In this document: in pieces, positions 53,235 through 60,754 of the stretch
Position numbering within the stretch: the stretch's first letter is position 1
How the letters are laid out: each line of letters starts with the position of its first letter
Source: DASSQJ01 sp963772645
GTDB taxonomy: Bacteria; Actinomycetota; Actinomycetes; Actinomycetales; Dermatophilaceae
NCBI GenBank assembly: GCA_963772645.1
Contig: CAVYYD010000006.1
Span: 261,050 to 325,049 of the forward strand
Reading direction: 5' to 3'
Length of the DNA: 64,000 bases
Program-made: the position numbers and the translations under genes
Notes under the pieces: model-generated
Database searches by the model: none
What the model was told of the DNA's origin: nothing
What the model saw: the letters and a program-made list of their open reading frames with translations, nothing else

Positions 53235-54764
53235 TCATCGTGCCGTCACTGATGCCGTCCCCCGACGTCGTCCCCAGGCCGCTCTCCACTGGTCGTACTC
53301 ACGGGCCCGGGCGGCGGCTGCGAGGGCGAGGGCTTGCTCGGCGGGGTCACGCCATCCCGAGCTCAGGTAGGCCCAGGTGCCGACGACGAGCGTCGTCGCG
53401 TCCTCGTCGTCGGTCAGGAGTCGTCGCTCGAGGTCGCGGGTGTCGATGGGTTCTCCGGTGCGGTGGGACTCGGCGGCCAGGGCCTGCCATCGGGTGCGGG
53501 CTCGTCGGAGTGCTCCGAGGGTGACGGAGTAGCGGCGTGACTTGGTCCCGAAGTGGCCGCGGAAGCCGAGCATGTGCACCCAGCGGCGCATCCGCTGGTA
53601 GTCGTGCTCGAGCGGGTGGTACCGGGCGGCGCGGTCCGCCAGGTCCGCGCAGACGGCGCGGAAGGCGGCGATGTGCGGGCGGTGCTGGCCTTCGCCGTGC
53701 AGCCCGGAGACGTCCTTGGTGGCGTACTTGGCGAGGTAGCCGGCGACCTGACCGGGTGTGAGCGCCCCCTCCGGGTCGTCGCCGCGAATGCCCGCGGTGA
53801 CCACGCGCACGTCGAGCTGGGCCCCCCACCTCAGGACGCGCGGGGTGTCGTCGGCGTCGACGGGCTCGGCGTGGACAGTGACGCTCGGGGCGACCTGGCG
53901 GACCAGCCGGGCGAGGGCCGGGCCGTCGAGGACCCCTGGCGCCGGGGCGCCGATCCCGGCCGCGGCGGGCCCGTCGAGGCGGATCAGCGCGTGGAAGTGG
54001 ACCAGCCCCCTGTCCTGGTACTCGGCGACCTTGGCGTACTGGATCGACGCGTGCTCCCCCAGCCGGGGCTCCGGCACGCGCAGGTGCGCGGCGACCGCGC
54101 GGCGCAGCGCGATGGTGGTGCGCCGCCACAGCTCCGGGGCGTGCCACTGCCAGATCACCGCGGAGGCCGCGTCGTGGCACTGCGGGCACAAGGGCGCCCC
54201 GCAGCGTGGGTCGCCGGACTCGTGGACCGTCCCGCACCACCGCGGCCGGCCGTGGGCGCAGCGGCTGCGGTCATCTCGGCGACGGGGTCGACACGGCCGC
54301 CCGCCGCGGTGGCCGTGCACCGGCCCGAACGACGGCGCGGTGAACGTCACGAACAGCAGCGGGTTACGGGCGACCTGCTCGGGGATGGTCTTGCCGCCCG
54401 CGACGCCGGCGCGGATCAGCGCGAACGTGTCCCGGGCGTAGGTGCGTGAACAGGCCGGGCAGACCTGCGCTCGGCGGTTCCCGCACGGCCGGTACAGCAC
54501 ACCCAGCGGCGCGTCCGCCGAGTGGAACGTCGACAGCACCTCCCCGGTCCCGACGTCGATCGTCGTCGAGGAGCCGGCGAGCCGAACCGGACGGGCGCAG
54601 TAGTGCACCGCGGCGAGGGTCTCGGAGAGCGCCTCGGCGGTGCCGTCGCGCAGCCGAGCCAGGAGACCGGTCAGGTCGAGCGCATCATCCAGCTCCAGCG
54701 GCGCGTCCTCCCCGAAGCCGCTGAAGCCGGAGCGCGCCGACGCGCAGGCGGAATGCGGGGCCAC
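53235..54764 (-). CDS. pSAM2-type replication initiator (RepSA-like)
   Basis: A protein of about 509 residues. A zinc-ribbon region (VCPACSRTYARDT, CGAPLCPQCHDAA) precedes a rolling-circle HUH-type core: GLVHFHALIRLDG has the paired His, and VAGYLAKYATKDVSG offers the catalytic Tyr. This matches replication initiators of actinomycete integrative elements, which replicate after excision. GTG 54762-54764 has AAGGGGTGGG upstream; an open frame continues to 55007 but that part is Pro/Arg-rich and not family-like. With excisionase and integrase it forms the classic rep-xis-int module. Confidence 0.88.
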   Translation of the reverse strand: MAPHSACASARSGFSGFGEDAPLELDDALDLTGLLARLRDGTAEALSETLAAVHYCARPVRLAGSSTTIDVGTGEVLSTFHSADAPLGVLYRPCGNRRAQVCPACSRTYARDTFALIRAGVAGGKTIPEQVARNPLLFVTFTAPSFGPVHGHRGGRPCRPRRRDDRSRCAHGRPRWCGTVHESGDPRCGAPLCPQCHDAASAVIWQWHAPELWRRTTIALRRAVAAHLRVPEPRLGEHASIQYAKVAEYQDRGLVHFHALIRLDGPAAAGIGAPAPGVLDGPALARLVRQVAPSVTVHAEPVDADDTPRVLRWGAQLDVRVVTAGIRGDDPEGALTPGQVAGYLAKYATKDVSGLHGEGQHRPHIAAFRAVCADLADRAARYHPLEHDYQRMRRWVHMLGFRGHFGTKSRRYSVTLGALRRARTRWQALAAESHRTGEPIDTRDLERRLLTDDEDATTLVVGTWAYLSSGWRDPAEQALALAAAARAREYDQWRAAWGRRRGTASVTAR

Positions 54765-55090
54765 TCGCAGCCCACCCCTTCCGGAGGGTGCGCCGGGTGA
54801 ACAGTGCGACCCCGTCACCCGGCACACCCGGTCCGGGACGGCCAGGTCGCCGATACGTCTCGAAGCCCCTGGGGGTCGCTCAGGAGACGAAGCAGCCGGC
54901 GCGGGAGGAGTTGTGTACGGCGCTCGTTGACGGGCCACTGGCCAAGGTGGGGAGCCGACCCCCAGGCGATGCCATCGCATTGGTGTGCACCTGCTCGCTC
55001 CACCCAATGTGGCCCGCAGCCACCCCTCCGTTCAAGGTGAAGCCGATATCGGCCGACCTGCGATCGCTAGCGCTGTGAGGATTCGTCGCC
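54765..55090. other. Gene-free interval upstream of rep
   Basis: This 326-base stretch between rep and vapC carries no supportable gene. It should hold the rep promoter and perhaps a regulator site. I see GCGGGAGGAG at 54901-54910 but no credible open frame behind it, and no long repeat that would mark a replication origin. Confidence 0.4.
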
Positions 55091-55483
55091 TCAGGGGGAG
55101 AGCGCGCTGACGAACACGGTGGCATGGTGGCCGGGGGTGGCGAGCTTGGCGTCACAGGTGACCAAGGTGACGTCGAGCGCCTCGGCGAGGGCAAGGTAGG
55201 TCGCGTCATAGCTCGTGAACTGGTGGCGGAGGGCCCAGATCCGTTCTGAGAGCGGTGGCGTCTCGTGCCGGGCGATCACGAAGGAGAAGTAGTCGCCGCG
55301 GGCCAGGTCCGCGACTTCGCGTGACAGCTTGCCGCTGCGCTCGAGCCCCCGCAGGACCGAGAGGACCTCGACATCGAGCAGGTGGGGCGCCGCGAGCTCG
55401 CCGCCGAGGAGATCCAAGAGCTGGGGGTCCGCGTCCGCGCCGACCAGCGCCTCGACCATGGCCGAGGCGTCGACGACGATCAC
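55091..55483 (-). CDS. vapC: VapC-like PIN-domain toxin
   Basis: An intact 130-residue PIN-domain ribonuclease. MIVVDASAMVEALVG holds the first Asp, HLLDVEVLSVLRGL the Glu, and TSYDATYLALAEALDVTLVT and CDAKLA the last acidic residues. VapC toxins cut RNA, often initiator tRNA. ATG 55481-55483 overlaps the antitoxin stop (ATGA), the usual toxin-antitoxin coupling. Confidence 0.93.
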   Translation of the reverse strand: MIVVDASAMVEALVGADADPQLLDLLGGELAAPHLLDVEVLSVLRGLERSGKLSREVADLARGDYFSFVIARHETPPLSERIWALRHQFTSYDATYLALAEALDVTLVTCDAKLATPGHHATVFVSALSP

Positions 55484-55707
55484 CGGCGGTCGGCCACAAG
55501 GGCCTCGACAACGTCCCGCGCGGTCGGCCCTCCAGTGCGGTCTCGCTGACGCAGCCGGTCGGCGATCTCGTCATTCGTCGGACGGGAGGCGAGTTTGGTC
55601 AGCTCGCCCGCGACGTACGCAGACAGCGACTTGCCCTCAGCGGCGGCACGTTCCTTGAGCGTGCGGGCCACCTCGGCGGAGACGTCCCGGATGTAGAGCG
55701 TGGTCAT
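55480..55707 (-). CDS. vapB: VapB/FitA-like antitoxin
   Basis: An intact 75-residue ribbon-helix-helix protein: TTLYIRDVSAEVARTLKERA and EGKSLSAYVAGELTKLA match the Arc/FitA fold. The C-terminal part would wrap the toxin. ATG 55705-55707 lies seven bases after TAGCAT (55715-55720, minus strand), with TGGACA (55737-55742) 16 bases further upstream, so a leaderless promoter is likely and is probably autoregulated. Confidence 0.9.
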   Translation of the reverse strand: MTTLYIRDVSAEVARTLKERAAAEGKSLSAYVAGELTKLASRPTNDEIADRLRQRDRTGGPTARDVVEALVADRR

Positions 55708-55895
55708 GACATCGATGCTAGCAACCTGCAAGCATCTGTCCACTCCCGCTCGAGGCCGGCGCCCACCTCGGCAACGCAGCTCTATGACCAACTGGTCGGG
55801 TCGAGCCGAGTCCCGACTTGGTCCTGGTGTGCAGCACTGGCGGCGGATAGGGCTACGTCGGAGAGCCTGCCCTCTGATGGCATCCGATCGACATG

Positions 55896-55916
55896 GCATA
55901 ACGCGACGCGTTATGC
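55896..55916 (+). promoter_or_regulatory. HigBA operator/promoter palindrome
   Basis: A perfect palindrome: GCATAACGCG, one central A, CGCGTTATGC. The -10 box TATGCT (55912-55917) overlaps its right arm and lies six bases before the higB GTG, so HigA binding would block transcription. This is the strongest palindrome of the island. Confidence 0.75.
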
Positions 55917-55923
55917 TCGGAGG

Positions 55924-56205
55924 GTGATCAGGTCGTTCGGCAACGCCATGACCGAACGGCTCTGGTCACGAGAACGCACCAAGAAGCTCGACCCACGGAT
56001 CGAACGGACCGCCCTACGAAAGCTCACCATCCTGGACGCTGCCGAGACCCTCGAGGACCTACGAGTCCCACCCGGCAACCGGCTCGAAGCCCTGCGCGGT
56101 GACCGCGCCGGACAGCACAGCATCCGGATCAACCAGCAGTGGCGGATCTGCTTCACCTGGACACCCGCCGGCCCCGAGAACGTCGAGATCGTCGACTACC
56201 ACTAG
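55924..56205 (+). CDS. higB: HigB-like toxin, RelE superfamily
   Basis: An intact 93-residue protein. RSFGNAMTERLWSRERTKKL, PGNRLEALRGDRAGQHSIRI and NQQWRICFTWTPAGPENVEI match the HigB (plasmid maintenance killer) family, ribosome-dependent mRNA interferases. The toxin gene precedes its antitoxin, as is typical of higBA. GTG 55924 directly follows GGAGG and lies six bases after TATGCT, so initiation is probably leaderless. Confidence 0.94.
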   Translation: MIRSFGNAMTERLWSRERTKKLDPRIERTALRKLTILDAAETLEDLRVPPGNRLEALRGDRAGQHSIRINQQWRICFTWTPAGPENVEIVDYH

Positions 56206-56223
56206 CCCGAAGGAGGAACACCG

Positions 56224-56517
56224 ATGGCGACCATCACACCCATCCACCCCGGGGAGGTCCTCCTCGAGGACTTCCTGACCCCGCTGGACGTCACGCAGCA
56301 CCATCTCGCCGTGTCGATCGGGGTCCCGCCGCGTCGCATCAACGAGATCGTCCACGGCAAGCGCCGGATCAGCGCCGACACCGCGCTGCGCCTGGCCCGC
56401 TACTTCGGCACCACCGACCGGTTCTGGCTCAACCTGCAGACCCGCTACGACCTCGAGATCGAGAAGGACCACCTCGGCGCCACCCTTGAGCAGATCCACC
56501 CCCTGCAGAGCGCCTGA
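56224..56517 (+). CDS. higA: HigA antitoxin
   Basis: An intact 97-residue XRE-type helix-turn-helix protein: IHPGEVLLEDFLTPLDVTQH, LAVSIGVPPRRINEIVHGKR and LARYFGTTDRFWLNLQTRYD are diagnostic of HigA/VapI. AAGGAGG seven bases before ATG 56224 is the strongest Shine-Dalgarno in the window, giving high antitoxin output. It would bind the palindrome upstream of higB. Confidence 0.95.
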   Translation: MATITPIHPGEVLLEDFLTPLDVTQHHLAVSIGVPPRRINEIVHGKRRISADTALRLARYFGTTDRFWLNLQTRYDLEIEKDHLGATLEQIHPLQSA

Positions 56518-56599
56518 TCCACCGCGCGCTACGCGGCGGAGTGGGTCAGCATCGACGCGATCGAAGTGATGTCGGTAGTCCTTCGTAACCTCATGACGC

Positions 56600-57361
56600 A
56601 TGACGACTGCAGTTTGGGGATTCTCAGGAACGGTGACTGCGGCGCTGCTTGCTCTCCTCGCCGCCGTTTGGATCGAGCTGCGTCGCGCTCGGCGTGAGGC
56701 GACGACCAGTCGAGAAGCCGAGCTGCGGGGGGCGGTGGTCGAGCTGTTGACCAGGTCCGTGCAGCTTCATTCGCGCGTCACGCAGGTGCGTGGTCACTCA
56801 AACGCGCACGCCTCGATCGGTGGGTTGGCGGATCACATCCTTCGAGCCAAGGTGCCCATGGACTGGGCAAGACTCTTTGAGCCGCTGAATACCGAAATGG
56901 AGCACATGATGCGAGCCAATGCTCGCCTATGGGTGGGCCACAACGAGGAGACAGCACGACTCGCGGATGACGTGGTTGCGGCGGCAGGGCGTGTGATCGG
57001 TGCAGTCACAGCATCGTCAAAGAGCGCGCAACCACGCCGAATGCTGCAGTCTCGTCGGTCGCTGGGGCGAAAGGCAGAGGAGGACGTGGGTACTTGCGTG
57101 CAGGAGCTTACGGCCGCACGGAACGCCCTCGCCTCGCACGCGAGGAAGAGTCTGGGGCTGCCGACGGCCATCGCGCTGCATATGAGCTCCCCCGGACCCG
57201 TGAGAGCCGAGTCGAGTGATGGTGGCCTCCAAGCCACAGGAGCGGCCCGCAGCGCATACACATTCTCGCCCTCACCAGCACCGCGAAGGCGGAGGCGCTG
57301 GACGCCGCGCCCGCCCAGACCGGTGGGGTCTCTTGCCCCTCTGCGCAGATCAGGGCGTTGA
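56600..57361 (+). CDS. Membrane-anchored protein of unknown function
   Basis: An unrecognised open frame of 253 residues in a stretch with lower G+C than the chromosome. One N-terminal helix (GTVTAALLALLAAVWIEL) is followed by a long helical, polar region that may form a coiled coil (RREATTSREAELRGAVVELL). After about residue 205 the sequence turns into Arg/Pro-rich codons unlike the rest (RRRRRWTPRPPRP), so the true stop may have been lost by a frame change near 57240. It probably belongs to the island's cargo. The ATG at 56600 lacks a clear ribosome-binding site. Confidence 0.5.
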   Translation: MTTAVWGFSGTVTAALLALLAAVWIELRRARREATTSREAELRGAVVELLTRSVQLHSRVTQVRGHSNAHASIGGLADHILRAKVPMDWARLFEPLNTEMEHMMRANARLWVGHNEETARLADDVVAAAGRVIGAVTASSKSAQPRRMLQSRRSLGRKAEEDVGTCVQELTAARNALASHARKSLGLPTAIALHMSSPGPVRAESSDGGLQATGAARSAYTFSPSPAPRRRRRWTPRPPRPVGSLAPLRRSGR

Positions 57362-57392
57362 CCATCGGGACCTTCGGGATCACACTCTAGGC

Positions 57393-57542
57393 ATGGTTGG
57401 AAAGGCCGTTCCCGGCGACGGGAGGGAGGGCGCAGGAGTCGAGCACACCTATAGGTGCGCCGGCGACAAGAACTGCACCGTCACCGTAAGGTCGAAAACC
57501 CGACCCATCCACCACAAGAAGTTGATGAAGCGAGTCAGTTGA
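57393..57542 (+). CDS. Small putative zinc-binding protein
   Basis: A 49-residue open frame from ATG 57393. YRCAGDKNCTVTVRSKTRPI followed by HHKKLMKRVS has two Cys and two His spaced like a minimal zinc ribbon, and a very basic C-terminus. It overlaps the tail of the convergent membrane gene by eight bases. Small basic proteins of this kind are frequent in mobile islands, but no family was recognised and coding is uncertain. Confidence 0.35.
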   Translation: MVGKAVPGDGREGAGVEHTYRCAGDKNCTVTVRSKTRPIHHKKLMKRVS

Positions 57543-58485
57543 CCGCAGCACCCTCGAGGTTCTTGTTGATTGCGATGAGAACCGGGCCGTAGTCCAGAGC
57601 GACGGCCACCGCTCCTCGGTAGCTCAGGTACGCGAGAGCTAACAGCCCGCTGCAGGTCCAAAGCACGTACGGCTCCGGCAGCAGGGCCGGCAACAACGCA
57701 GCGTCAAGGCCGGCCAGCAAGACGCACAGCACGGTCATGACCGAGCACATGTCGAGACGGTTTCGCAACTGGTTGTGCTCCGACATGAGTTCGGGGCCGA
57801 TGCTGTCGAGGTGGCGGTAGAGATATGAGCGCATCTTGCTTCCGAGGATGTCACCGGTCAGCGCGTCCTCGTGAGCGCGCAGCGCGCACCCCAGCCGGGT
57901 TGGCAGAAGCCGCGAGTCCTCCTCAGGAAACGCCTCAGCCTTGACGTCCAGAGACAGCGCCCGGTGACGTAAGTCGGGGGGCGCCACCGGTCGCCAAGTC
58001 TCCTTGTTGTAAAAGAAGTCATTCGCGCGTTCTCGGTCCTCGTCGGACAGCGAGGGGGCGAACATGTCCGGGACGTTCTCCTCAAGACCTGCTGCGATCG
58101 CGAGGTCGACGAAATCGCTGGACTCGCCCAAGGCTTGGAGTTGGAGCCGGATGTCGTCCACGGCCAGTCGGAACGCTCGTCGGTCCAGCTTCTCGACACG
58201 TCTGGCGATGAAGTACTGCCTTCGCCGCTGGAGCCAAACCCCCGCAGCTGTAGCCCCAGCAACGAAGACGGATCCTCCCCAGTAGCCCTCAAGGAAGCGG
58301 ATGGCCGCGTACTCCAGCGACTGTGTGAACAGCGTTGCGAGGACAATGCCGATGAGGACGGCAATGATGACACCGAGGGCCTTGGAGTTTATCGCTGCAA
58401 CCACCTCTTCGAGATTCCTAGCTGTGGGATCCGCATTTGGGTCTCTGACCAAGTACATGCCCACGACCAGGTACGTGTTGGTCAT
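57535..58485 (-). CDS. Membrane protein of unknown function, abutting IS3
   Basis: An open frame of 316 residues. Two N-terminal helices (ALGVIIAVLIGIVLATLF, GSVFVAGATAAGVWLQ) lead into a soluble helical middle (REKLDRR-like basic region, FFYNKETWRPVAPPDLRHRA) and two C-terminal helices (MTVLCVLLAGLDAALLPALL, YVLWTCSGLLALAYLSY). No family was recognised. Its start, ATG 58483-58485 or TTG just before, is only eight bases from the left end of the IS element, so its promoter and perhaps its N-terminus were removed or replaced by the insertion. Confidence 0.55.
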   Translation of the reverse strand: MTNTYLVVGMYLVRDPNADPTARNLEEVVAAINSKALGVIIAVLIGIVLATLFTQSLEYAAIRFLEGYWGGSVFVAGATAAGVWLQRRRQYFIARRVEKLDRRAFRLAVDDIRLQLQALGESSDFVDLAIAAGLEENVPDMFAPSLSDEDRERANDFFYNKETWRPVAPPDLRHRALSLDVKAEAFPEEDSRLLPTRLGCALRAHEDALTGDILGSKMRSYLYRHLDSIGPELMSEHNQLRNRLDMCSVMTVLCVLLAGLDAALLPALLPEPYVLWTCSGLLALAYLSYRGAVAVALDYGPVLIAINKNLEGAAVN

Positions 58486-58493
58486 CAACAGTG

Positions 58494-58521
58494 TGAATCG
58501 CCCCGGGTCTGGTGGAGGCTC
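58494..58521 (+). repeat. Left inverted repeat of IS3 element
   Basis: Begins TGAATCGCCCCGGGT, then three variable bases, then GTGGAGGCTC. It is the mate of 59842-59869. Confidence 0.9.
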
Positions 58522-58544
58522 TCAATCCATGGAGGATGAGAGTC

Positions 58545-58865
58545 ATGGCAGCACCGAAGAAGTACGGCGACGAGCTGCGTGAGCGCGCGACCCGGATGGC
58601 CGTTGAGCTGAGGCAGGACCCGGCGACCAGGTCGGGTGCGATCGCTCGAGTGGCCGGCCAGCTCGGCATGCACCCCGAGACCTTGCGCAGCTGGGTCCGG
58701 CAGGCCGAGGTCGACGGCGGCACCCGGGCGGGCACCACGACCAGCGACGCGGAGCGGCTGGCGCAGCTGGAGCGGGAGAACCGCGAGCTGCGTCGTGCCA
58801 ACCACATCTTGAGGACGGCTTCGGCTTTCTTCGCGGCGGAGCTCGACCGCCCCACCACCAAGTAG
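58545..58865 (+). CDS. IS3 transposase OrfA
   Basis: A 106-residue helix-turn-helix protein: PKKYGDELRERATRMAVEL, SGAIARVAGQLGMHPETLRS and a leucine-zipper-like end (LAQLERENRELRRANHIL). It binds the terminal repeats. GGAGG lies nine bases before ATG 58545. It ends PTTK at TAG 58863-58865; the OrfB frame is -1 relative to it and open before this stop, so an OrfAB fusion can form by -1 frameshifting near ACCACCAAG. Confidence 0.93.
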   Translation: MAAPKKYGDELRERATRMAVELRQDPATRSGAIARVAGQLGMHPETLRSWVRQAEVDGGTRAGTTTSDAERLAQLERENRELRRANHILRTASAFFAAELDRPTTK

Positions 58866-59839
58866 TTGCCTACATCGACGCCCATCGCCACGACGTGGTC
58901 GATGAGCGCGAGGTCGGGGTCGAGCCGATCTGCGCCGTGCTGAACAAGGCCGGCGTCAAGATCGCCCCGAGCGGCTACTACGCGTCCAAGACCCGCCCGC
59001 CGTCGGCGCGAGCCATCCGCGACGCCGGACTGGTCGTCGACATCAGGACCGCCCACCAGGCGAACCTTGGGGTCTACGGCGCCAGGAAGGTCCACGCCGA
59101 GCTCAACCGCCAGGACGTGAAGGTCGCCCGCTGCACCGTGGAACGGCTGATGCGCGCCCAGGGCCTGCGCGGCATTCCGCGGGAGAAGACCCGCAAGACC
59201 ACCATCGGTGACGGCGCTGAGAGTGAGCGTCCCGAGGATCTGGTCAAGCGCGAGTTCGTCGCGACCGGCCCGAACCAGCTGTGGGTGGCCGACCTGACCT
59301 ACGTGCGCACGCACGCCGGCTGGACCTACGTCGCGTTCGTCCTGGACGTCTTCAGCCGGATGATCGTGGGCTGGCAGGTGTCCACCTCGTTGCGCACCGA
59401 CCTGGCCCTGGACGCCCTCGACATGGGCCTGTGGGCGCGGCAGCGGTCCGGGCAGGACGTCACCGGTCTGGTCCATCACAGCGACCGCGGAGTTCAATAT
59501 CGAGCGATTCGCTACACCGAGCGGCTCGCCGAAGCAGAGGCGGTCGCATCCGTTGGCAGCAAGGGCGATTCGTACGACAACGCCATGGCCGAGGCGCTCA
59601 ACTCGCTGTTCAAGTCCGAGTGCATCCGCAACCCGGCCATGCGCCCCAAGGGTGGCTGGAAGTCAGTGCGCGACGTCGAGATCGCCGTCGCCGAGTATGT
59701 CGACTGGTTCAACCACCGACGCCTTCACGGCGAGATCGGCCTCGTCCCGCCAGCCGAGTTCGAGACCAACCACCGGGCCAGCATCACCCCCGAGCACTAC
59801 CCTGAAACACCCGTCCCAGCAGGGGCAGGTTCCAAGTAA
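58865..59839 (+). CDS. IS3 transposase OrfB (DDE integrase domain)
   Basis: A HTH_21 segment (YIDAHRHDVV, VGVEPICAVLNKAG, APSGYYASK) leads to an rve integrase domain with the full catalytic triad: LWVADLTYVRT (Asp), VHHSDRGVQY (Asp) and YDNAMAEALNSLFKSE (Glu). The end YVDWFNHRRLHGEIG is typical. It is made from the -1 frame after OrfA; GTG 58895 could also start a shorter product but would lose part of the N-terminus. All catalytic residues are intact, so the element may be active. Confidence 0.93.
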   Translation, partial: VAYIDAHRHDVVDEREVGVEPICAVLNKAGVKIAPSGYYASKTRPPSARAIRDAGLVVDIRTAHQANLGVYGARKVHAELNRQDVKVARCTVERLMRAQGLRGIPREKTRKTTIGDGAESERPEDLVKREFVATGPNQLWVADLTYVRTHAGWTYVAFVLDVFSRMIVGWQVSTSLRTDLALDALDMGLWARQRSGQDVTGLVHHSDRGVQYRAIRYTERLAEAEAVASVGSKGDSYDNAMAEALNSLFKSECIRNPAMRPKGGWKSVRDVEIAVAEYVDWFNHRRLHGEIGLVPPAEFETNHRASITPEHYPETPVPAGAGSK

Positions 59840-59841
59840 CC

Positions 59842-59869
59842 GAGCCTCCACGGAACCCGGGGCGATTCA
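59842..59869 (-). repeat. Right inverted repeat of IS3 element
   Basis: Read from the outer end, TGAATCGCCCCGGGT, three variable bases, GTGGAGGCTC; 25 of 28 positions match the left end. Confidence 0.9.
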
Positions 59870-59933
59870 CCTTCCGTCTTCGGAGGGCCCACGGACGTCC
59901 AGCCGCGGTGCTGATCCGGGCTGTCCCTGTCGG

Positions 59934-60255
59934 CTACGACGATCGCCTCCGAACGCGGAGCCTACCCGGACCAGATCGTGGCGGACCTGCCCAGCTCATG
60001 GAACTCGGCGGCACGCACAGTTCTCGCACCACATGACGGCGTTTTCGTCCGCTCCATGTTTGGGTCCGGAGGCGCTCCTTCCCCCACAGGGTGTCGACGA
60101 TCCTAGGGTCGAGAGAGACGGCGTTGACCTTCACATGGGAGCACTCCTCGTTGGCGTGCAGCAGGAGGTGCCCGTTCTTCCGATGAGCGGCGTAGTGAAC
60201 CTGCCCCATGTTCGCGCAGTTCCCACTGAACGCCCTCGCGCGTGATCGTGGTCAT
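59934..60255 (-). pseudogene. Remnant of small gene with frame break
   Basis: ATG 60253-60255 has a GAGG box and opens MTTITREGVQW. After a frame change near 60220 the sequence continues NCANMGQVHYAAHRKNGHLL, then LHANEECSHVKVNAVSLDPR and VDTLWGKERLR. Two Cys near the join and one in CSHVK hint at a small zinc protein. No family was recognised; it may be a decayed island gene or a real small gene broken by an indel. Confidence 0.35.
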
Positions 60256-60510
60256 CGTCGCCTCCTCTGTGGGTCGTGGAGGGCCGCCTCCGTTCTGCGT
60301 GAGATCGGCCTAACCTCACAGAGCTCCTGCTGATGTGACAACTAGGCAACACCACCGTCAGGTGACAACCGAACCTTGAGAGTTCTGATCGCCAGCTGGG
60401 CGGCGAGAACTGACGATCTAGGCAGCGCCCATCTGGCGGGTCCCCAGAGTCGCCCCGCCGGGCCCCTGCGCCGCTGGACAGGACCAAGTCGCCGGAGTAG
60501 TTCTCGACGT

Positions 60511-60687
60511 ATGGCCAGCGAATACGACACCACCATCGCCGAGCTCTAACAGATGCGGGAGCGAGTACGCACCATCCGCACCCTCCACTGCGATCCCAGG
60601 ACAAAGGAGAACCCGAGGTACCACTCACTGTCGATGGTGGTCAGCAACCTGACCAAGGCCATCGACGATATGAAGTGCGAGGCATAA
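60511..60687 (+). pseudogene. Small coiled-coil frame with internal TAA
   Basis: ATG 60511 opens MASEYDTTIAEL, then TAA at 60547-60549, then the same frame continues QMRERVRTIRTLHCDP and KENPRYHSLSMVVSNLTKAI to DDMKCEA and TAA 60685-60687. The heptad-like continuity on both sides of the stop suggests a protein of about 58 residues interrupted by one nonsense codon. ATG 60553 could restart the second part. Function unknown. Confidence 0.35.
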
Positions 60688-60754
60688 CCGGCGTTGCCCG
60701 GTGGCTGCCAACCGCCGACTCAGGTTGCAACTCATCTGAGTATGGTTCTGGCCC

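Larger units (their letters stand above)
58494..59869 (+). mobile_element. IS3-family insertion sequence
   Basis: A 1376-base element with ends TGAATCGCC..GGCGATTCA and two overlapping genes for a helix-turn-helix OrfA and a DDE OrfB. Terminal inverted repeats match at 25 of 28 positions. The flanking bases (GTG left, CCT right) give no 3-base target duplication, nor a 4-base one, so an adjacent deletion or recombination probably followed insertion. Confidence 0.93.
59870..60754. other. Degenerate interval between IS3 and type I restriction genes
   Basis: 885 bases without a clear full gene and with lower G+C. It contains two small candidate frames (59934-60255 and 60511-60687) and a possible -10 box, TATGGT at 60741-60746, eight bases before hsdR. 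No RNA gene, terminal repeat or duplicated tRNA end was found. It looks like debris left by insertion and deletion. Confidence 0.5.

Noticed and set aside
54788..55078. Plus-strand 96-residue frame upstream of rep
   Set aside because: It lacks a ribosome-binding site, domain or coding bias, and overlaps the likely rep control region.
56833..57261. Minus-strand 142-residue frame opposite the unknown gene at 56600
   Set aside because: The plus-strand frame has a membrane helix and better start context; the minus frame looks like a mirror shadow.
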